From positions 2,634,734 to 2,698,733 of the forward strand of contig JABAQM010000001.1 of NCBI GenBank assembly GCA_019187105.1: a stretch of 64,000 bases of DNA, read 5' to 3'. The stretch is from Fimbriimonadaceae bacterium (GTDB taxonomy: Bacteria > Armatimonadota > Fimbriimonadia > Fimbriimonadales > Fimbriimonadaceae). Position numbers and translations under genes: made by a program. The notes under the pieces were generated by a model that was not told the DNA's origin, did no database searches, and worked only from the letters and a program-made list of their open reading frames with translations. Below, in pieces: positions 31,672-40,727 of the stretch (within the stretch, counting starts at the first letter, position 1; each line of letters starts with the position of its first letter).

Positions 31672-33045
31672 CTAGGCGGACCGCCGACGACGGGAACTCA
31701 GTAGGCGATAGCGGTCCCGGTACTTGTTTACGGTTCGCCTGGCGACTTGGACCCCGCGCTCACCGAGGATTTGGGAGATCTGCTCATCGCTCATCGGTTG
31801 GCTGGGGTTCTCGTTAGCGAGGATCTCCTCGATCATCTTCTGTATTCTCAGCGCGGGCTTGAAGAACAGCTCGAACGCCACGACCTCACCGTTGGGCAGT
31901 CGGACGAACTTGCCCTGGGTTGCGCGACTGACCGTACTTTCGTGAACGCCGAGGTCGCGCGCCATTTGAGTTCGCGTCATCGGCCGCAGAAACTCAACGC
32001 GACCGTTCGAGAGAAAGCCGACTTGGTGATCGGCTAAGTAGGCTCCGATCCTTCTCAGGGTCAGTTTTCGCTGGTCGAGTGCGTCGAGGAATCGATTGGC
32101 TCGGTCCACCTGTTCGGTAATATGCCGCTTTTCGTCCCGGCATCCTCGGCGTCCAGCCTTATAGTTCGCGTACAGGCGGCTGTAATGCCGGTTGATGGCG
32201 AAGGACCCTCGTTCGGCACCGGGGACCTCAACGGTCCAGCCAATCTCGCTGTAGTTGATCGCAAGGTCGTAGGTCGCAGCCGCCTGGCGGAGCGAGCGCA
32301 CGTGCGACGATGACCGGAACGCCTCGCCGGGGAACGGCGTCAGAGCGGCGATTTCTCTGAAGGCCGCCTCGACAAGGTCCGGCATTACCTTCAGCCGTCG
32401 CATGATCGGACGAACGCGACCAGCCACAAAGTCGTCGAAGGATCGCTCCACAATCCTGTGGGCCACCTTTCCTTCGACGGATTGAGTGTCCCGTAGCTGG
32501 AGTAGAAGGCATTCCTGGAGGGTCGACGCGCCTACGCCAGCCGGTTCACAGGATTTGAGCAGTCCGATGAGCCGTTCCGCCTCGTCAAAATCGCACTGGC
32601 AGTCGTTGGCGACTTCCTCGGCGGCCACCGTCAAATAGCCCCGTTCGTTGATGCTGGATACGAGGTATTCGACCACGTGCTCCAGAGAAGAATCGACCTG
32701 TGGCAGGAGCTGTCCACGAAGGTGGTCCCAGAGGCTGGTTTCGCTGGCGGCCAGATCGAGCCAGTCAGTCTCCTCCAGCGCGCCCGGCAAGGAACGGGCG
32801 AACTCAAAGTCGTCGGTCCCGGGCCGCAATTCGTCCGGAGCAATGCTTCGAAGGATGGCCTCTTCGGTTACCGCCTCCTCTTCTTCGAGCCGCTGGAGCG
32901 CCGGGTTCTCAGCAAGTTCCGTATCGATGGCCGACTCCAGCTCTTGGTGGGTGAGCTCCAGAAGTTGACTCGCAAGCACGACCCGAGGGTCGAGCCGCAA
33001 GGATGTCGCCGTCTTTAGCTCGGTTCGCTGGTTGAAATTGGCCAT
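31672..33045 (-). CDS. rpoN: RNA polymerase sigma-54 factor
   Basis: 457 residues, the alternative sigma factor that needs an AAA+ activator. N-terminal region I (LRLDPRVVLASQLLELTHQELESAI) is the activator-contact region, followed by an acidic stretch; the core-binding part is central (SCEPAGVGASTLQECLLLQL); the C-terminal RpoN box is ARRTVNKYR, close to the canonical ARRTVAKYR. It converges on the VOC gene with no gap, and its upstream neighbour is the divergent flagellar operon, suggesting a flagellar role. A DNA-binding-domain-less activator lies at 57366. Confidence 0.95.
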   Translation of the reverse strand: MANFNQRTELKTATSLRLDPRVVLASQLLELTHQELESAIDTELAENPALQRLEEEEAVTEEAILRSIAPDELRPGTDDFEFARSLPGALEETDWLDLAASETSLWDHLRGQLLPQVDSSLEHVVEYLVSSINERGYLTVAAEEVANDCQCDFDEAERLIGLLKSCEPAGVGASTLQECLLLQLRDTQSVEGKVAHRIVERSFDDFVAGRVRPIMRRLKVMPDLVEAAFREIAALTPFPGEAFRSSSHVRSLRQAAATYDLAINYSEIGWTVEVPGAERGSFAINRHYSRLYANYKAGRRGCRDEKRHITEQVDRANRFLDALDQRKLTLRRIGAYLADHQVGFLSNGRVEFLRPMTRTQMARDLGVHESTVSRATQGKFVRLPNGEVVAFELFFKPALRIQKMIEEILANENPSQPMSDEQISQILGERGVQVARRTVNKYRDRYRLLSSRRRRSA

Positions 33046-33200
33046 CTGCCTGTCACTTTCCTTATTTACTCGGCACGTCCGCCCATTTCGGCCCTACGCA
33101 ACAATGCGAGAATTCTTGCCGCAGCCGGCCTTAAGATTCACCCGGATCGACCGATAACCGAACTGATAACCCTGCTTGTCAGCGGATTTTTCGAGCTACC

Positions 33201-34205
33201 GTGTCCGACGTTCTATCTCAAGCCGAAATCGAAGCACTGTTGAATTCCCTCTCCGGGAGCGAAGGGGGGGCCGAACTTCCTGCCTCTACTACTGGCGGCT
33301 CTATTCCAGCAAAGACCGCCACGACGGCACCGATTGCTTACGAGGTTTACGATTTTCGGCGGCCTGACAAGTTCTCCAAGGAGCAGCTTCGCACCCTGCA
33401 AATGCTCCACGAGACCTTTGCACCTCTTGCGGGTTCTGCCTTGTCCGCCACCCTAAGGTGCCCGGTCAGTATCGATCTAATCTCACTCGAACAGGTCCCC
33501 TACGAGGAGTATCTACGCGGGATCAACCACTCGGTCTTCACGATCACTTCGCTTCCTCCTCTCACCGGACAAGCCGTCATGGAGGTCGAGTTCACCTTGT
33601 TCTTCGCGATGATCGACCGTCTATTGGGCGGCCCGGGACGATCCATCGCTCGCACATCGTTGACCGACATCGAGCGTCCCCTCGTGAAACAGATCATCGA
33701 GCGAATGTTCGTAGCGCTCAAAACTGCGTGGGAAGGTGTCGTCATCGTCAATCCCGGCATCGAAGGCATGGAGACGAGCGCGCAATTCGTTCAGATCGCC
33801 CCGCCCAACGATATCGTTGTGACCATCTTGTTCGAAGTCAAGATCGGCAATACGCGGGGCGCAATGAGCCTCTGTATTCCGTATCTGGTCCTCAAGCCGA
33901 TTACGACCAAGCTGAGCGCTCAAAAGTGGTTCGTCGCCGCCAGCAGGAAGCACAGTCCGGTAAGCCGACGCCAGCTTGCCCAGCACCTGCGGCATTCCAA
34001 TGTCGAGTGTTCGCTCGAGCTCGGTAAGACAAGGCTGTCGGTTCGCGACTTCCTGAGTTTAAGAAAGGACGATGTGCTGCGACTCGACCAACGGACTGCA
34101 TTCGACCTTAAGTTCTATGTCAGTGGCCAGCCGAAGCTTGAGGGCAAGCCGGCGCTCAATGGGAAGAAGCTGGTCTTTACAGTATCTGGATCAATAGAAG
34201 AGTGA
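33201..34205 (+). CDS. fliM: Flagellar motor switch protein FliM
   Basis: 334-residue C-ring component that binds phospho-CheY and sets rotation. N-terminal peptide DVLSQAEIEALLNSL at 3-17 is the CheY-binding motif; YDFRRPDKFSKEQLRTLQMLHE near 48 is the CheC-like core entry; the C-terminal SpoA domain (LGKTRLSVRDFLSLRKDDVLRL) is complete. Start GTG. First gene of the fliM-fliN(Y)-fliO-fliP-fliQ-fliR-flhB cluster; only 1 base separates it from the next gene. Confidence 0.95.
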   Translation: MSDVLSQAEIEALLNSLSGSEGGAELPASTTGGSIPAKTATTAPIAYEVYDFRRPDKFSKEQLRTLQMLHETFAPLAGSALSATLRCPVSIDLISLEQVPYEEYLRGINHSVFTITSLPPLTGQAVMEVEFTLFFAMIDRLLGGPGRSIARTSLTDIERPLVKQIIERMFVALKTAWEGVVIVNPGIEGMETSAQFVQIAPPNDIVVTILFEVKIGNTRGAMSLCIPYLVLKPITTKLSAQKWFVAASRKHSPVSRRQLAQHLRHSNVECSLELGKTRLSVRDFLSLRKDDVLRLDQRTAFDLKFYVSGQPKLEGKPALNGKKLVFTVSGSIEE

Positions 34206-34206
34206 T

Positions 34207-35130
34207 ATGGGCATAATTCCTGAAGACGTAATTAGCAAATTCAATAGCAGCCAGAATCAAATCTGGCAGACGGTTTCACAAATCGTCTCCGAGGCAAGCA
34301 ATACCCAATTCAGCTTCATCAACCCATTGGTATTGGTGACGCCAACCGCTGACATCTACTCTGAAATGGCGGCACCGAAGCTCGTCATTCAGTTTGCCCT
34401 GTCCAACTCTCCGGAGAACTCGTCGATCGTTCTTCTTTCCCAGGAGACCCTCGCCGATATGGCGACGGTCTTGCTTGGCAAGCCGGTCACCGAGGTTGAC
34501 GACAATGTCGTCGCCGAGATCAGGCCGACGATCGAGGGCATCGTCCAGGGGATGTGCGTGGCGATCGGCAATATCAAGAACGAGCCGATCGTTGCAAGCG
34601 GCCTCAGTATTCGCTTCCAGATTTTTAACTTCCCGCCGAACCTGCAGAACACACAGGAACTGCTGCGAACCAATATTGCGATCTCGACCGAAGGAGTAAA
34701 CGGCTCGGCGATCTGGCTGATCGACAATGAAACCGCCCACAACATTCTCAACATGGCGATCGTGGAGGATGATGGCGGCCAGCCCTTCGCTGCGGCGGAT
34801 TACCACGCCGAGGGCGGCGGTGGCAATTCTTTATCGGCCAGCAGTCTGACCAGCGAAGTCGATGCCAGTCTTGAGATCCTGCTCGACATTCCATTGGAAA
34901 TCAGCGTCGAACTCGGCAGAGTCAAGATGCAGATCAAGGACGTTCTTGAGCTAGGATCCGGATCCATCGTGGAGATCGATAAGGCAGCCGGCGAGCCCGT
35001 CGACGTTCTTGTCAATGGCCGCATGGTAGCCCGTGGGGAAGTGGTCGTTATTGAAGACAACTTCGGAGTGCGAATCACCGAGATCCTCAAGCCCCACGAG
35101 CGAATGATGCGGCTGAATGAGGTCGCCTAA
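34207..35130 (+). CDS. fliN: Flagellar switch protein FliN/FliY
   Basis: 307 residues, much longer than a minimal FliN. The N-terminal about 200 residues resemble a CheC-like segment as in FliY (SQETLADMATVLLGKPVTEVDDNVVAEIRP and IEGIVQGMCVAIGN); the C-terminal about 80 are a SpoA domain (LDIPLEISVELGRVKMQIKD, GEPVDVLVNGRMVARGEVVV, FGVRITEI). Part of the motor C-ring, contacting FliM and the export gate. Gap to fliO is 2 bases. Phosphatase activity of FliY is known for Bacillus; the catalytic E-x2-N pattern is not clear here. Confidence 0.88.
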   Translation: MGIIPEDVISKFNSSQNQIWQTVSQIVSEASNTQFSFINPLVLVTPTADIYSEMAAPKLVIQFALSNSPENSSIVLLSQETLADMATVLLGKPVTEVDDNVVAEIRPTIEGIVQGMCVAIGNIKNEPIVASGLSIRFQIFNFPPNLQNTQELLRTNIAISTEGVNGSAIWLIDNETAHNILNMAIVEDDGGQPFAAADYHAEGGGGNSLSASSLTSEVDASLEILLDIPLEISVELGRVKMQIKDVLELGSGSIVEIDKAAGEPVDVLVNGRMVARGEVVVIEDNFGVRITEILKPHERMMRLNEVA

Positions 35131-35132
35131 GC

Positions 35133-35585
35133 GTGGACCGGTTCATCGCCACGCTCAACCTCGGCACAAAGAGCGATGTCGTTGGCGGCACCATGGAGGC
35201 TCCGGCTCTCCCGATCCTGCCGACCTTGGCGGGAATGGTCCTTGTGTACGTTCTCCTCAAGTGGCTCGCACCAATCCTTCACAAGAAGGGTCTGAAGAAG
35301 CTAAACACGACACTAGGTAGCTCCATAAGGATCGAGGAGTCGGCGACGTTTCCCGGCGGAACGCTTTACGTTGTCGAAGCGCGAGGAAAGACCCTGTTGA
35401 TTGGTCAGGGAGCGACAGGACTTTCGTGCCTGGCTGACCTCACCGAGGGCGAGTCCCAGCAGCCCGCATTCTTCGAGCTCGTCGATGCGGCACAAAAGCA
35501 AGTTGCGACCGCAGTTGTCTCTGCTCCTGATTCCAACAACGACCTCGAAAAGCTTCGGCGATTGGAGAGACTGCTTGGTGCCTAG
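35133..35585 (+). CDS. fliO: Flagellar biosynthesis protein FliO
   Basis: 150 residues with one transmembrane segment near 27-44 (LPILPTLAGMVLVYVLLKWL) and a cytoplasmic domain (RIEESATFPGGTLYVVEARGKTLLIG). FliO sequences are poorly conserved; position between fliN and fliP and this layout make the call. It helps assemble the FliP ring of the export gate. GTG start at 35133; fliP begins 8 bases before its stop. Confidence 0.8.
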   Translation: MDRFIATLNLGTKSDVVGGTMEAPALPILPTLAGMVLVYVLLKWLAPILHKKGLKKLNTTLGSSIRIEESATFPGGTLYVVEARGKTLLIGQGATGLSCLADLTEGESQQPAFFELVDAAQKQVATAVVSAPDSNNDLEKLRRLERLLGA

Positions 35586-36330
35586 GGCTGCCTGGAAGTG
35601 GATCGCCGTCGCCGTCCTGCTACTCGTCGCAGGGTGGGCGATTGCGGCACCGACCATGCCGATTCCTAAGATCAGCTTGGGAATCGACAGCGCCAAGGAC
35701 CCAAAACAGGTCAGCACCTCGCTTCAAATTCTCGCTTTGCTTACCGTGCTGAGCGTTGCGCCGGCCCTCTTCATTCTAACGACGGCTTTCACGCGCATTG
35801 TCATCATCCTTGGCTTCGTGCGTAGCGCGCTCGGCACGATGAACATCCCGCCGACTCAGGTCATCGTGGGGCTTAGCCTGTTCTTGACCTTCTACGTGAT
35901 GGGCCCGACCTGGAACGAGATGCACCGGGTTGGACTCAAGCCTTACATGGAAGGAAAGATCGACTTCGACGTTGCCCTCAAGCGGACCCAGAAGCCACTC
36001 AAGGACTTCATGCTCAAGAACACCTACGAGCGCGACCTCCAGATGTTCATGGAGTTACGAAAGGAGAAGCCTCGAGTGCGCGACGACGTCAACATCCTAT
36101 CGCTCATTCCGGCCTTCATTATCAGTGAGCTGAAGACCGCCTTTATCATCGGCTTCTACATCTTTGTCCCGTTCATCGTCATCGATCTCATCGTCAGCAG
36201 CACGTTAATGAGCATGGGCATGATGATGCTTCCCCCCGTAGTCGTGTCGCTCCCTGCCAAGCTGCTGATCTTCGTGCTGGCTGACGGCTGGTCGGTCTTG
36301 GTGCAGGCGATCGTCAGCGGATTCAAATAG
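35578..36330 (+). CDS. fliP: Flagellar type III export protein FliP
   Basis: 250-residue export gate membrane protein. Signal-like start (MPRAAWKWIAVAVLLLVAGWAIAA in two parts), large helices (LQILALLTVLSVAPALFILTTAFT), and FliP blocks RIVIILGFVRSALGTMNIPP and IPAFIISELKTAFIIGFYIF. Start GTG at 35578 (a TTG at 35575 is possible), since upstream frame extensions lie inside fliO. Overlaps fliO by 8 bases; fliQ follows after 9 bases. Confidence 0.93.
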   Translation: MPRAAWKWIAVAVLLLVAGWAIAAPTMPIPKISLGIDSAKDPKQVSTSLQILALLTVLSVAPALFILTTAFTRIVIILGFVRSALGTMNIPPTQVIVGLSLFLTFYVMGPTWNEMHRVGLKPYMEGKIDFDVALKRTQKPLKDFMLKNTYERDLQMFMELRKEKPRVRDDVNILSLIPAFIISELKTAFIIGFYIFVPFIVIDLIVSSTLMSMGMMMLPPVVVSLPAKLLIFVLADGWSVLVQAIVSGFK

Positions 36331-36339
36331 GAGCTAGGC

Positions 36340-36609
36340 ATGGATCAAAGTCACGCTCTTGAGCTCACGCGTCAGGCGCTTCTCGTTGCGCTCATGGTCT
36401 CGGCGCCAGTGTTAACCGTTGCCTTGTTCCTTGGCGTCATCGTCAGCGTATTCCAGGCGATGAGCCAGGTGCAGGAAATGACGCTGACGTTTGTGCCGAA
36501 GATGGTGGGGGCTGCTCTCGTCACCCTGATGTTCGGCCACTGGATGCTGACGACGCTCGTGCAGTTCACGAGGCTCTGCTTCGAGCACGCCACCGAGATC
36601 GTGCGATGA
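36340..36609 (+). CDS. fliQ: Flagellar type III export protein FliQ
   Basis: 89 residues, two transmembrane helices (ALLVALMVSAPVLTVALFLGV and MVGAALVTLMFGHWMLTTLV) linked by SVFQAMSQVQEMTLTFVPK, the conserved FliQ loop. Export gate component. Stop overlaps the fliR start as ATGA. Confidence 0.95.
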   Translation: MDQSHALELTRQALLVALMVSAPVLTVALFLGVIVSVFQAMSQVQEMTLTFVPKMVGAALVTLMFGHWMLTTLVQFTRLCFEHATEIVR

Positions 36610-37379
36610 GCTTGGATTCTGCCCTGCTGTGGTCTTTCCTGTGCGTCTTTATGCGACTCTCGGCGATGCTGATTTCGTCGCCGCTCTTTGGGGCAGCCAA
36701 CGTTCCCCAGAAGGTGCGGATTGGGATTTGTCTGGTGCTTGCGATGGCAGTGACACCCATTGTCGGGCAGTCGGTCGGAACGATCCCGACCGACTGGTAC
36801 GGTGTTGCCTCGCGGGTGGCGGCCGAGCTTGCCGTTGGTCTGACGATGGGCCTGACCCTCCAACTGGTGCTCCAAGCACTTCTCATGGCGGGGTCCCTGC
36901 TGGATCTTCAGGTTGGCCTTGGCGCCGCCCAGACCCTTAACCCGGTGATCGGAACGCAAGTCACGATCCTTTCTCAGTTCAAGTTCCTTCTCGCGGTTGT
37001 TATTCTCCTGCTTAGCAACGGCCACTTGATGATGCTTCAGGCGTTCGTGGCGAGCTACCAGGTGTCCATCGATATCGGACTCCATACGGTTCCTCACATG
37101 GCCGAAGAGCTGGTTCGGTACATTAGCGCGCTCGCGATTCTTTCGATGCAGGTTGCCGCACCGGTTGTCGCGGTCGGTCTCGTGGTGGATGCGGCAATGG
37201 GCATTGTCAACAAGGCCGTCCCCCAAATGCAGGTTTTCATCGTTGCCCTGCCGGCGAAGATCGCGGCCGGCATCGTCACGCTGGCGGTTGGCCTTCCGAT
37301 GACGGTTCAGGCCGTGACGACGGGGGTCGATTCCGCCATTGAAACCATGAGCCGGATGCTCGAGGCCAGGCCGAAGTGA
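36606..37379 (+). CDS. fliR: Flagellar type III export protein FliR
   Basis: 257-residue multi-helix export gate protein. Blocks: VFMRLSAMLISSPLFGAANVPQKVRIGI near 14-40, LTMGLTLQLVLQALLMAGSLLDLQVG near 78-103 and VAAPVVAVGLVVDAAMGIVNKAVPQM near 178-203, the last with the typical NKAVPQ. Overlaps fliQ by 4 bases and shares the GTGA junction with flhB. Confidence 0.94.
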   Translation: MSLDSALLWSFLCVFMRLSAMLISSPLFGAANVPQKVRIGICLVLAMAVTPIVGQSVGTIPTDWYGVASRVAAELAVGLTMGLTLQLVLQALLMAGSLLDLQVGLGAAQTLNPVIGTQVTILSQFKFLLAVVILLLSNGHLMMLQAFVASYQVSIDIGLHTVPHMAEELVRYISALAILSMQVAAPVVAVGLVVDAAMGIVNKAVPQMQVFIVALPAKIAAGIVTLAVGLPMTVQAVTTGVDSAIETMSRMLEARPK

Positions 37380-38446
37380 GCGAAGGTTCAACCCAGGAAA
37401 GAACAGAGGAAGCCACTCCTCGTCGTAAACAGGAAGCGCGAAAAAAAGGGAATGTCGCCCGATCGGTGGAATTGACTCATGCCCTTGCCCTGCTCGTGGT
37501 CGCCGTCGCCATGCCAACCGTGATCGGCATGACCGGCCCCGGCTTGCTGGTCGGCGTGCGCGACGCCATCTCCCATACGCCGACCGAGGTTTCGACCGGC
37601 TTGGTGTTCACGCATGCGGCTCGAATCCTCCTCCCGGCGATGGGTGGTCTGGTCCTGCTGTGCGGGCTCCTCATGGCAGTCGGCGTGGTCGGCAATTTCG
37701 CCCAGGTCGGTTTCATGCTATCGGCTGAACCTATCGCACCCCGACTCGCGAAGATCAATCCGCTCGCGGGCTTCAAACGGCTGTTTTCCGCGAGGGTCTT
37801 CGTCGAAGGCTTGAAGGCGCTCGTCAAGGCGATCGTCTTCGGCTGGCTCGCGTGGTCTGCCATTCTTGGCGACTGGACGCGTCTAAGCGCACTGTCTGAA
37901 CTGGCTCCTATCCAGGCGGCGATCGTTGTTGGCGAGGTTATCCATCGGATTGTTTGGCGCGTAGCGGCCGCTTGGCTGGCGATTGCCGCGCTCGACTATT
38001 TCTTTCAGCGCAAACAAATGGACAAACAGCTACGAATGACCCGGGACGAGTTGAAGCGCGAAATGAAGGAAGCCGAGACCAGCCCCGAGATGAAGATGGC
38101 CCAAAATCGACGACGCCATAAACTTGCAAAGGGGCAACTGGTCGACGCCGTTAAAAAGGCGGACGTTGTCATCACCAACCCGACCCACTTTGCGGTGGGC
38201 ATTCAGTACGATCGCTCCAAGATGCACGCCCCGATCGTCGTTGCGAAAGGGCAGGACTACCTGGCGCTGAGAATTCGAGAACTGGCCGAGCAAAACAAGG
38301 TGCCGATCGTGCCCAATCCTCCCTTGGCGAGAAAACTGTACCGGCAATGCGAGATTGGGGAATTCATTCCCCGCGATCTCTTCATGCCCGTCGCTGAGAT
38401 ACTCGCCTTTGTCCTGGAGAGCGTGAAGAAGGCCAAACGCCGATGA
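37376..38446 (+). CDS. flhB: Flagellar biosynthesis protein FlhB
   Basis: 356 residues. N-terminal motif QERTEEATPRRKQEARKKGN at 6-25; four transmembrane helices to about 210; cytoplasmic domain with the autocleavage site NPTH in VITNPTHFAVGIQYD near 262, the substrate-specificity switch. C-terminal half includes APIVVAKGQDYLALRIRELA. Start GTG overlaps the fliR stop. Last flagellar gene of the cluster; flhA is not in the window. Confidence 0.95.
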   Translation: MSEGSTQERTEEATPRRKQEARKKGNVARSVELTHALALLVVAVAMPTVIGMTGPGLLVGVRDAISHTPTEVSTGLVFTHAARILLPAMGGLVLLCGLLMAVGVVGNFAQVGFMLSAEPIAPRLAKINPLAGFKRLFSARVFVEGLKALVKAIVFGWLAWSAILGDWTRLSALSELAPIQAAIVVGEVIHRIVWRVAAAWLAIAALDYFFQRKQMDKQLRMTRDELKREMKEAETSPEMKMAQNRRRHKLAKGQLVDAVKKADVVITNPTHFAVGIQYDRSKMHAPIVVAKGQDYLALRIRELAEQNKVPIVPNPPLARKLYRQCEIGEFIPRDLFMPVAEILAFVLESVKKAKRR

Positions 38447-38454
38447 ATGGCTGG

Positions 38455-39162
38455 TTAGAGCCGGACCTGAATGCCAGAAGAGCTTCCGCCGCTGCCGCCC
38501 GAAGGCGGCTTGTGGATCAAGAACCCACCCAAGGCGCCCCAGCCCAGAACCAGCAGAACAAAAAAGATGTAGGCCGAAGCCTTCTGCATGGCTAGCTGAG
38601 ATTGCTCACTGACGGTGATGCCCCAGCGGATACAAAAGTTCCATACGCCGTAAGACAGGTGATAGGCAGCGCAAATGATGCCGAAGGCATAGATGAGGAG
38701 GGGCAGGTAAAAGTAAGAGGTCAACATGTCCTGCCACGCCTGGTAGTAGATGACATGCTCGCCATTGATCTTTGCATTGAGCGTCGTCGTCATCACATGG
38801 GCGATGAGAAGGAAGAAGAGGAACACGCCGGTCCAGCGTTGCCAGCCGAACATCCGGTTCTCCAGAAACTGAAAGTTCGGGTTACTAATGTTTGGTTCCG
38901 CCCGACGAATGATGATCAAGCCGTAAATGGCATGAAACAGGATCGGTAGGCCCAGAACCAGGAATTCAAGGGCTAGGAGCAGGTGCTTCGGAACGCCCGC
39001 GAAAAAGGAGATCACCGAATCGAACTTGTCGGGCCCGGCAATGCTGAAGGAATTCAGCGTGAGGTGCTGGACCATATAGAATCCGATCGGGATGATCCCG
39101 GTGAGAGAATGAACCTTATGCCAGAAGTAGCTTTCGCGAAAGGCGACGTTCGATTGGGCCAT
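38455..39162 (-). CDS. sdhC: Succinate dehydrogenase cytochrome b subunit (b558 type)
   Basis: 235 residues, five hydrophobic helices. N-terminus FRESYFWHKVHSLTGIIPIGFYMVQHL contains the His residues that ligate heme b, as in the Bacillus-like SdhC; FHAIYGLIIIRRAEP and WQRWTGVFLFFLLIAHV are further blocks. Start ATG at 39162 chosen over the longer frame, which gives non-membrane sequence. sdhA and sdhB are not nearby, so it is separated from its partners in this window. Convergent with flhB. Confidence 0.85.
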   Translation of the reverse strand: MAQSNVAFRESYFWHKVHSLTGIIPIGFYMVQHLTLNSFSIAGPDKFDSVISFFAGVPKHLLLALEFLVLGLPILFHAIYGLIIIRRAEPNISNPNFQFLENRMFGWQRWTGVFLFFLLIAHVMTTTLNAKINGEHVIYYQAWQDMLTSYFYLPLLIYAFGIICAAYHLSYGVWNFCIRWGITVSEQSQLAMQKASAYIFFVLLVLGWGALGGFLIHKPPSGGSGGSSSGIQVRL

Positions 39163-39329
39163 CAGGGCTCTTGCTGCCTCAAAAGCATACCTATGGCGGT
39201 CGATCAGGCGACAAGGCGTGGCGCGAACATGGCCGAGCTGGTCCGCTCCGGTCGTGCCGCACAAGCGTCGTCGTGGCAGTAGAAATCACGACATCTTGTG
39301 GGGCATGAAACGTAACATTGCCGTGCTAC

Positions 39330-40349
39330 CTACCCCTGCTCGGAGGGCAGGCTGCGAACCAAGTTGCCAGGCGCCGGCTTCGGCCCCCATTTGATGCTCG
39401 CAAGGATCGAAACTGCGAGAATGGCAACGATGATCCCCAGGGAAAGGGCGACAGGAAACTTGCTTAACTCCGGGACAACGGCCTTTTCGTAGTAGTTATA
39501 GAGCATCTTCCCGCCCACAAAGACCAATATCGCGGCCAGCCCGTAGCTCAGGTAATGGAACAGCTGCAATAGCCCTGCCAGCGCGAAAAAGAGGGCTCGC
39601 AAGCCCAGGATCGCGAACACGTTCGAGGTGAACACGATGAATGGATTGCTTGTGATTGCAAAGATCGCAGGAATCGAGTCAACCGCAAATATCACGTCGG
39701 TCAGTTCAATGAAAATCAAACAGACCAGCAAGGGCGTTGCCCAAAGCTTTCCATCAATTCGAGTGAAGAACTTCTGACCGACATATCCCGGAGTCACCGG
39801 AATCAATCGCCGCACAAGCCGAATGAGTGGGTTCTTCTCTGGCTCAATCTTCTTGTCGTGGAGAACCGCCATCTTGATACCGGTGGCGATCAGAAACACA
39901 CCGAACACGATCATCATCCAGAAGAAGCGTTCGAGCAGAGCGGAACCTGCGGCGATAAAGATCGCCCGAAAGAGAAGGGCTCCTATGATCCCCCAGAAGA
40001 GAACACGGTGCTGGTACTTTGCCGGCACCTGGAAGTAGGTGAAAACGATCAGGAAGACGAATATGTTGTCAACGCTCAGCGCCTTCTCGACAAGGTAACC
40101 GGCCAAGAAAGCCAATCCGGCTTCCTTTGCCGTGTAACCGCTTGAAGCTCCAATCCGATCCCAAAACAGAAAAATACCAAGGTTGAACAAAAGGGCGATG
40201 CCGATCCAAATGCCGGTCCAAGTGAGAGCTTCCCTCATTCGAATTTCGTGCGATTCGCGATGAAACACTCCGAGATCCAGGGCAAGCATGGCGAACACAA
40301 ACGCCATGAAGCCTCCCCAAACAACCAATGGAATCCCAGCCAGTTCCAT
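39330..40349 (-). CDS. TerC/Alx family membrane protein (probable Mn exporter)
   Basis: 339 residues with about nine membrane helices. Conserved acidic stretches FLAGYLVEKALSVDNIFVFLI and FIELTDVIFAVDSIPAIFAI are the TerC signature; Alx of E. coli exports manganese and is controlled by a yybP-ykoY riboswitch. Last gene of the htpX/zinc-ribbon/TerC operon, 49 bases after the zinc-ribbon gene. The riboswitch at 41592 sits at the head of the same operon, which supports a manganese role (inference). Confidence 0.88.
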   Translation of the reverse strand: MELAGIPLVVWGGFMAFVFAMLALDLGVFHRESHEIRMREALTWTGIWIGIALLFNLGIFLFWDRIGASSGYTAKEAGLAFLAGYLVEKALSVDNIFVFLIVFTYFQVPAKYQHRVLFWGIIGALLFRAIFIAAGSALLERFFWMMIVFGVFLIATGIKMAVLHDKKIEPEKNPLIRLVRRLIPVTPGYVGQKFFTRIDGKLWATPLLVCLIFIELTDVIFAVDSIPAIFAITSNPFIVFTSNVFAILGLRALFFALAGLLQLFHYLSYGLAAILVFVGGKMLYNYYEKAVVPELSKFPVALSLGIIVAILAVSILASIKWGPKPAPGNLVRSLPSEQG

Positions 40350-40398
40350 AGAACCTCCTCAGAAAAGTCAAACCCCCGCGGTGGGGGTGACCTTGGTT

Positions 40399-40707
40399 TT
40401 AGTCGAAGTCAAAGATTTCGCTCAGGATTCCTTTGCGCTTGCGACGCCTATCATTGCCTCGGTAGTCATCGTCGTCGTCCCAATCGCGTCGCCGCTCAGC
40501 ACCCTGTGATGGCGGATAAGGTGCGGTTGGAATGGCCGGAGCACCTGGATCCGGAGCAAAGGACGGTGCCCCTGCGGCCCGATCGATCAGCTTGTCGAGC
40601 TCGCCTCGATCGAGCCATACGCCGCGGCAGGTCGGGCAATAATCCACTTCGATTCCGCTTCGATCCATCATGAGCAGCTGTGCGCCGCAACCTCGTGGGC
40701 AAGTCAT
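40399..40707 (-). CDS. TFIIB-type zinc-ribbon protein
   Basis: 102 residues. The first 40 form a zinc ribbon CPRGCG..., DYCPTCRGVWLDRGELDKLI, with two Cys pairs to bind zinc (Cys3, Cys7, Cys24, Cys27 or similar). The rest is proline-rich then acidic/basic (DWDDDDDYRGNDRRRKRKG), ending ILSEIFDFD as in many homologues. Well spaced AGGAGGAG site before ATG. Sits between htpX and terC, so its function is probably linked to them; unknown in detail. Confidence 0.78.
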   Translation of the reverse strand: MTCPRGCGAQLLMMDRSGIEVDYCPTCRGVWLDRGELDKLIDRAAGAPSFAPDPGAPAIPTAPYPPSQGAERRRDWDDDDDYRGNDRRRKRKGILSEIFDFD

Positions 40708-40727
40708 TGGTAGTCTCCTCCTGGTGA

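Noticed and set aside
33070-33090. GGCACG-like sequence upstream of fliM as a sigma-54 -24 element
   Set aside because: No GC at the required -12 spacing, so it is not a valid sigma-54 promoter.
36372-37517. Open frame of 381 codons on the minus strand over fliQ and fliR
   Set aside because: Antisense to two clearly conserved flagellar genes, very rich in Arg/His/Asn as expected for a shadow.
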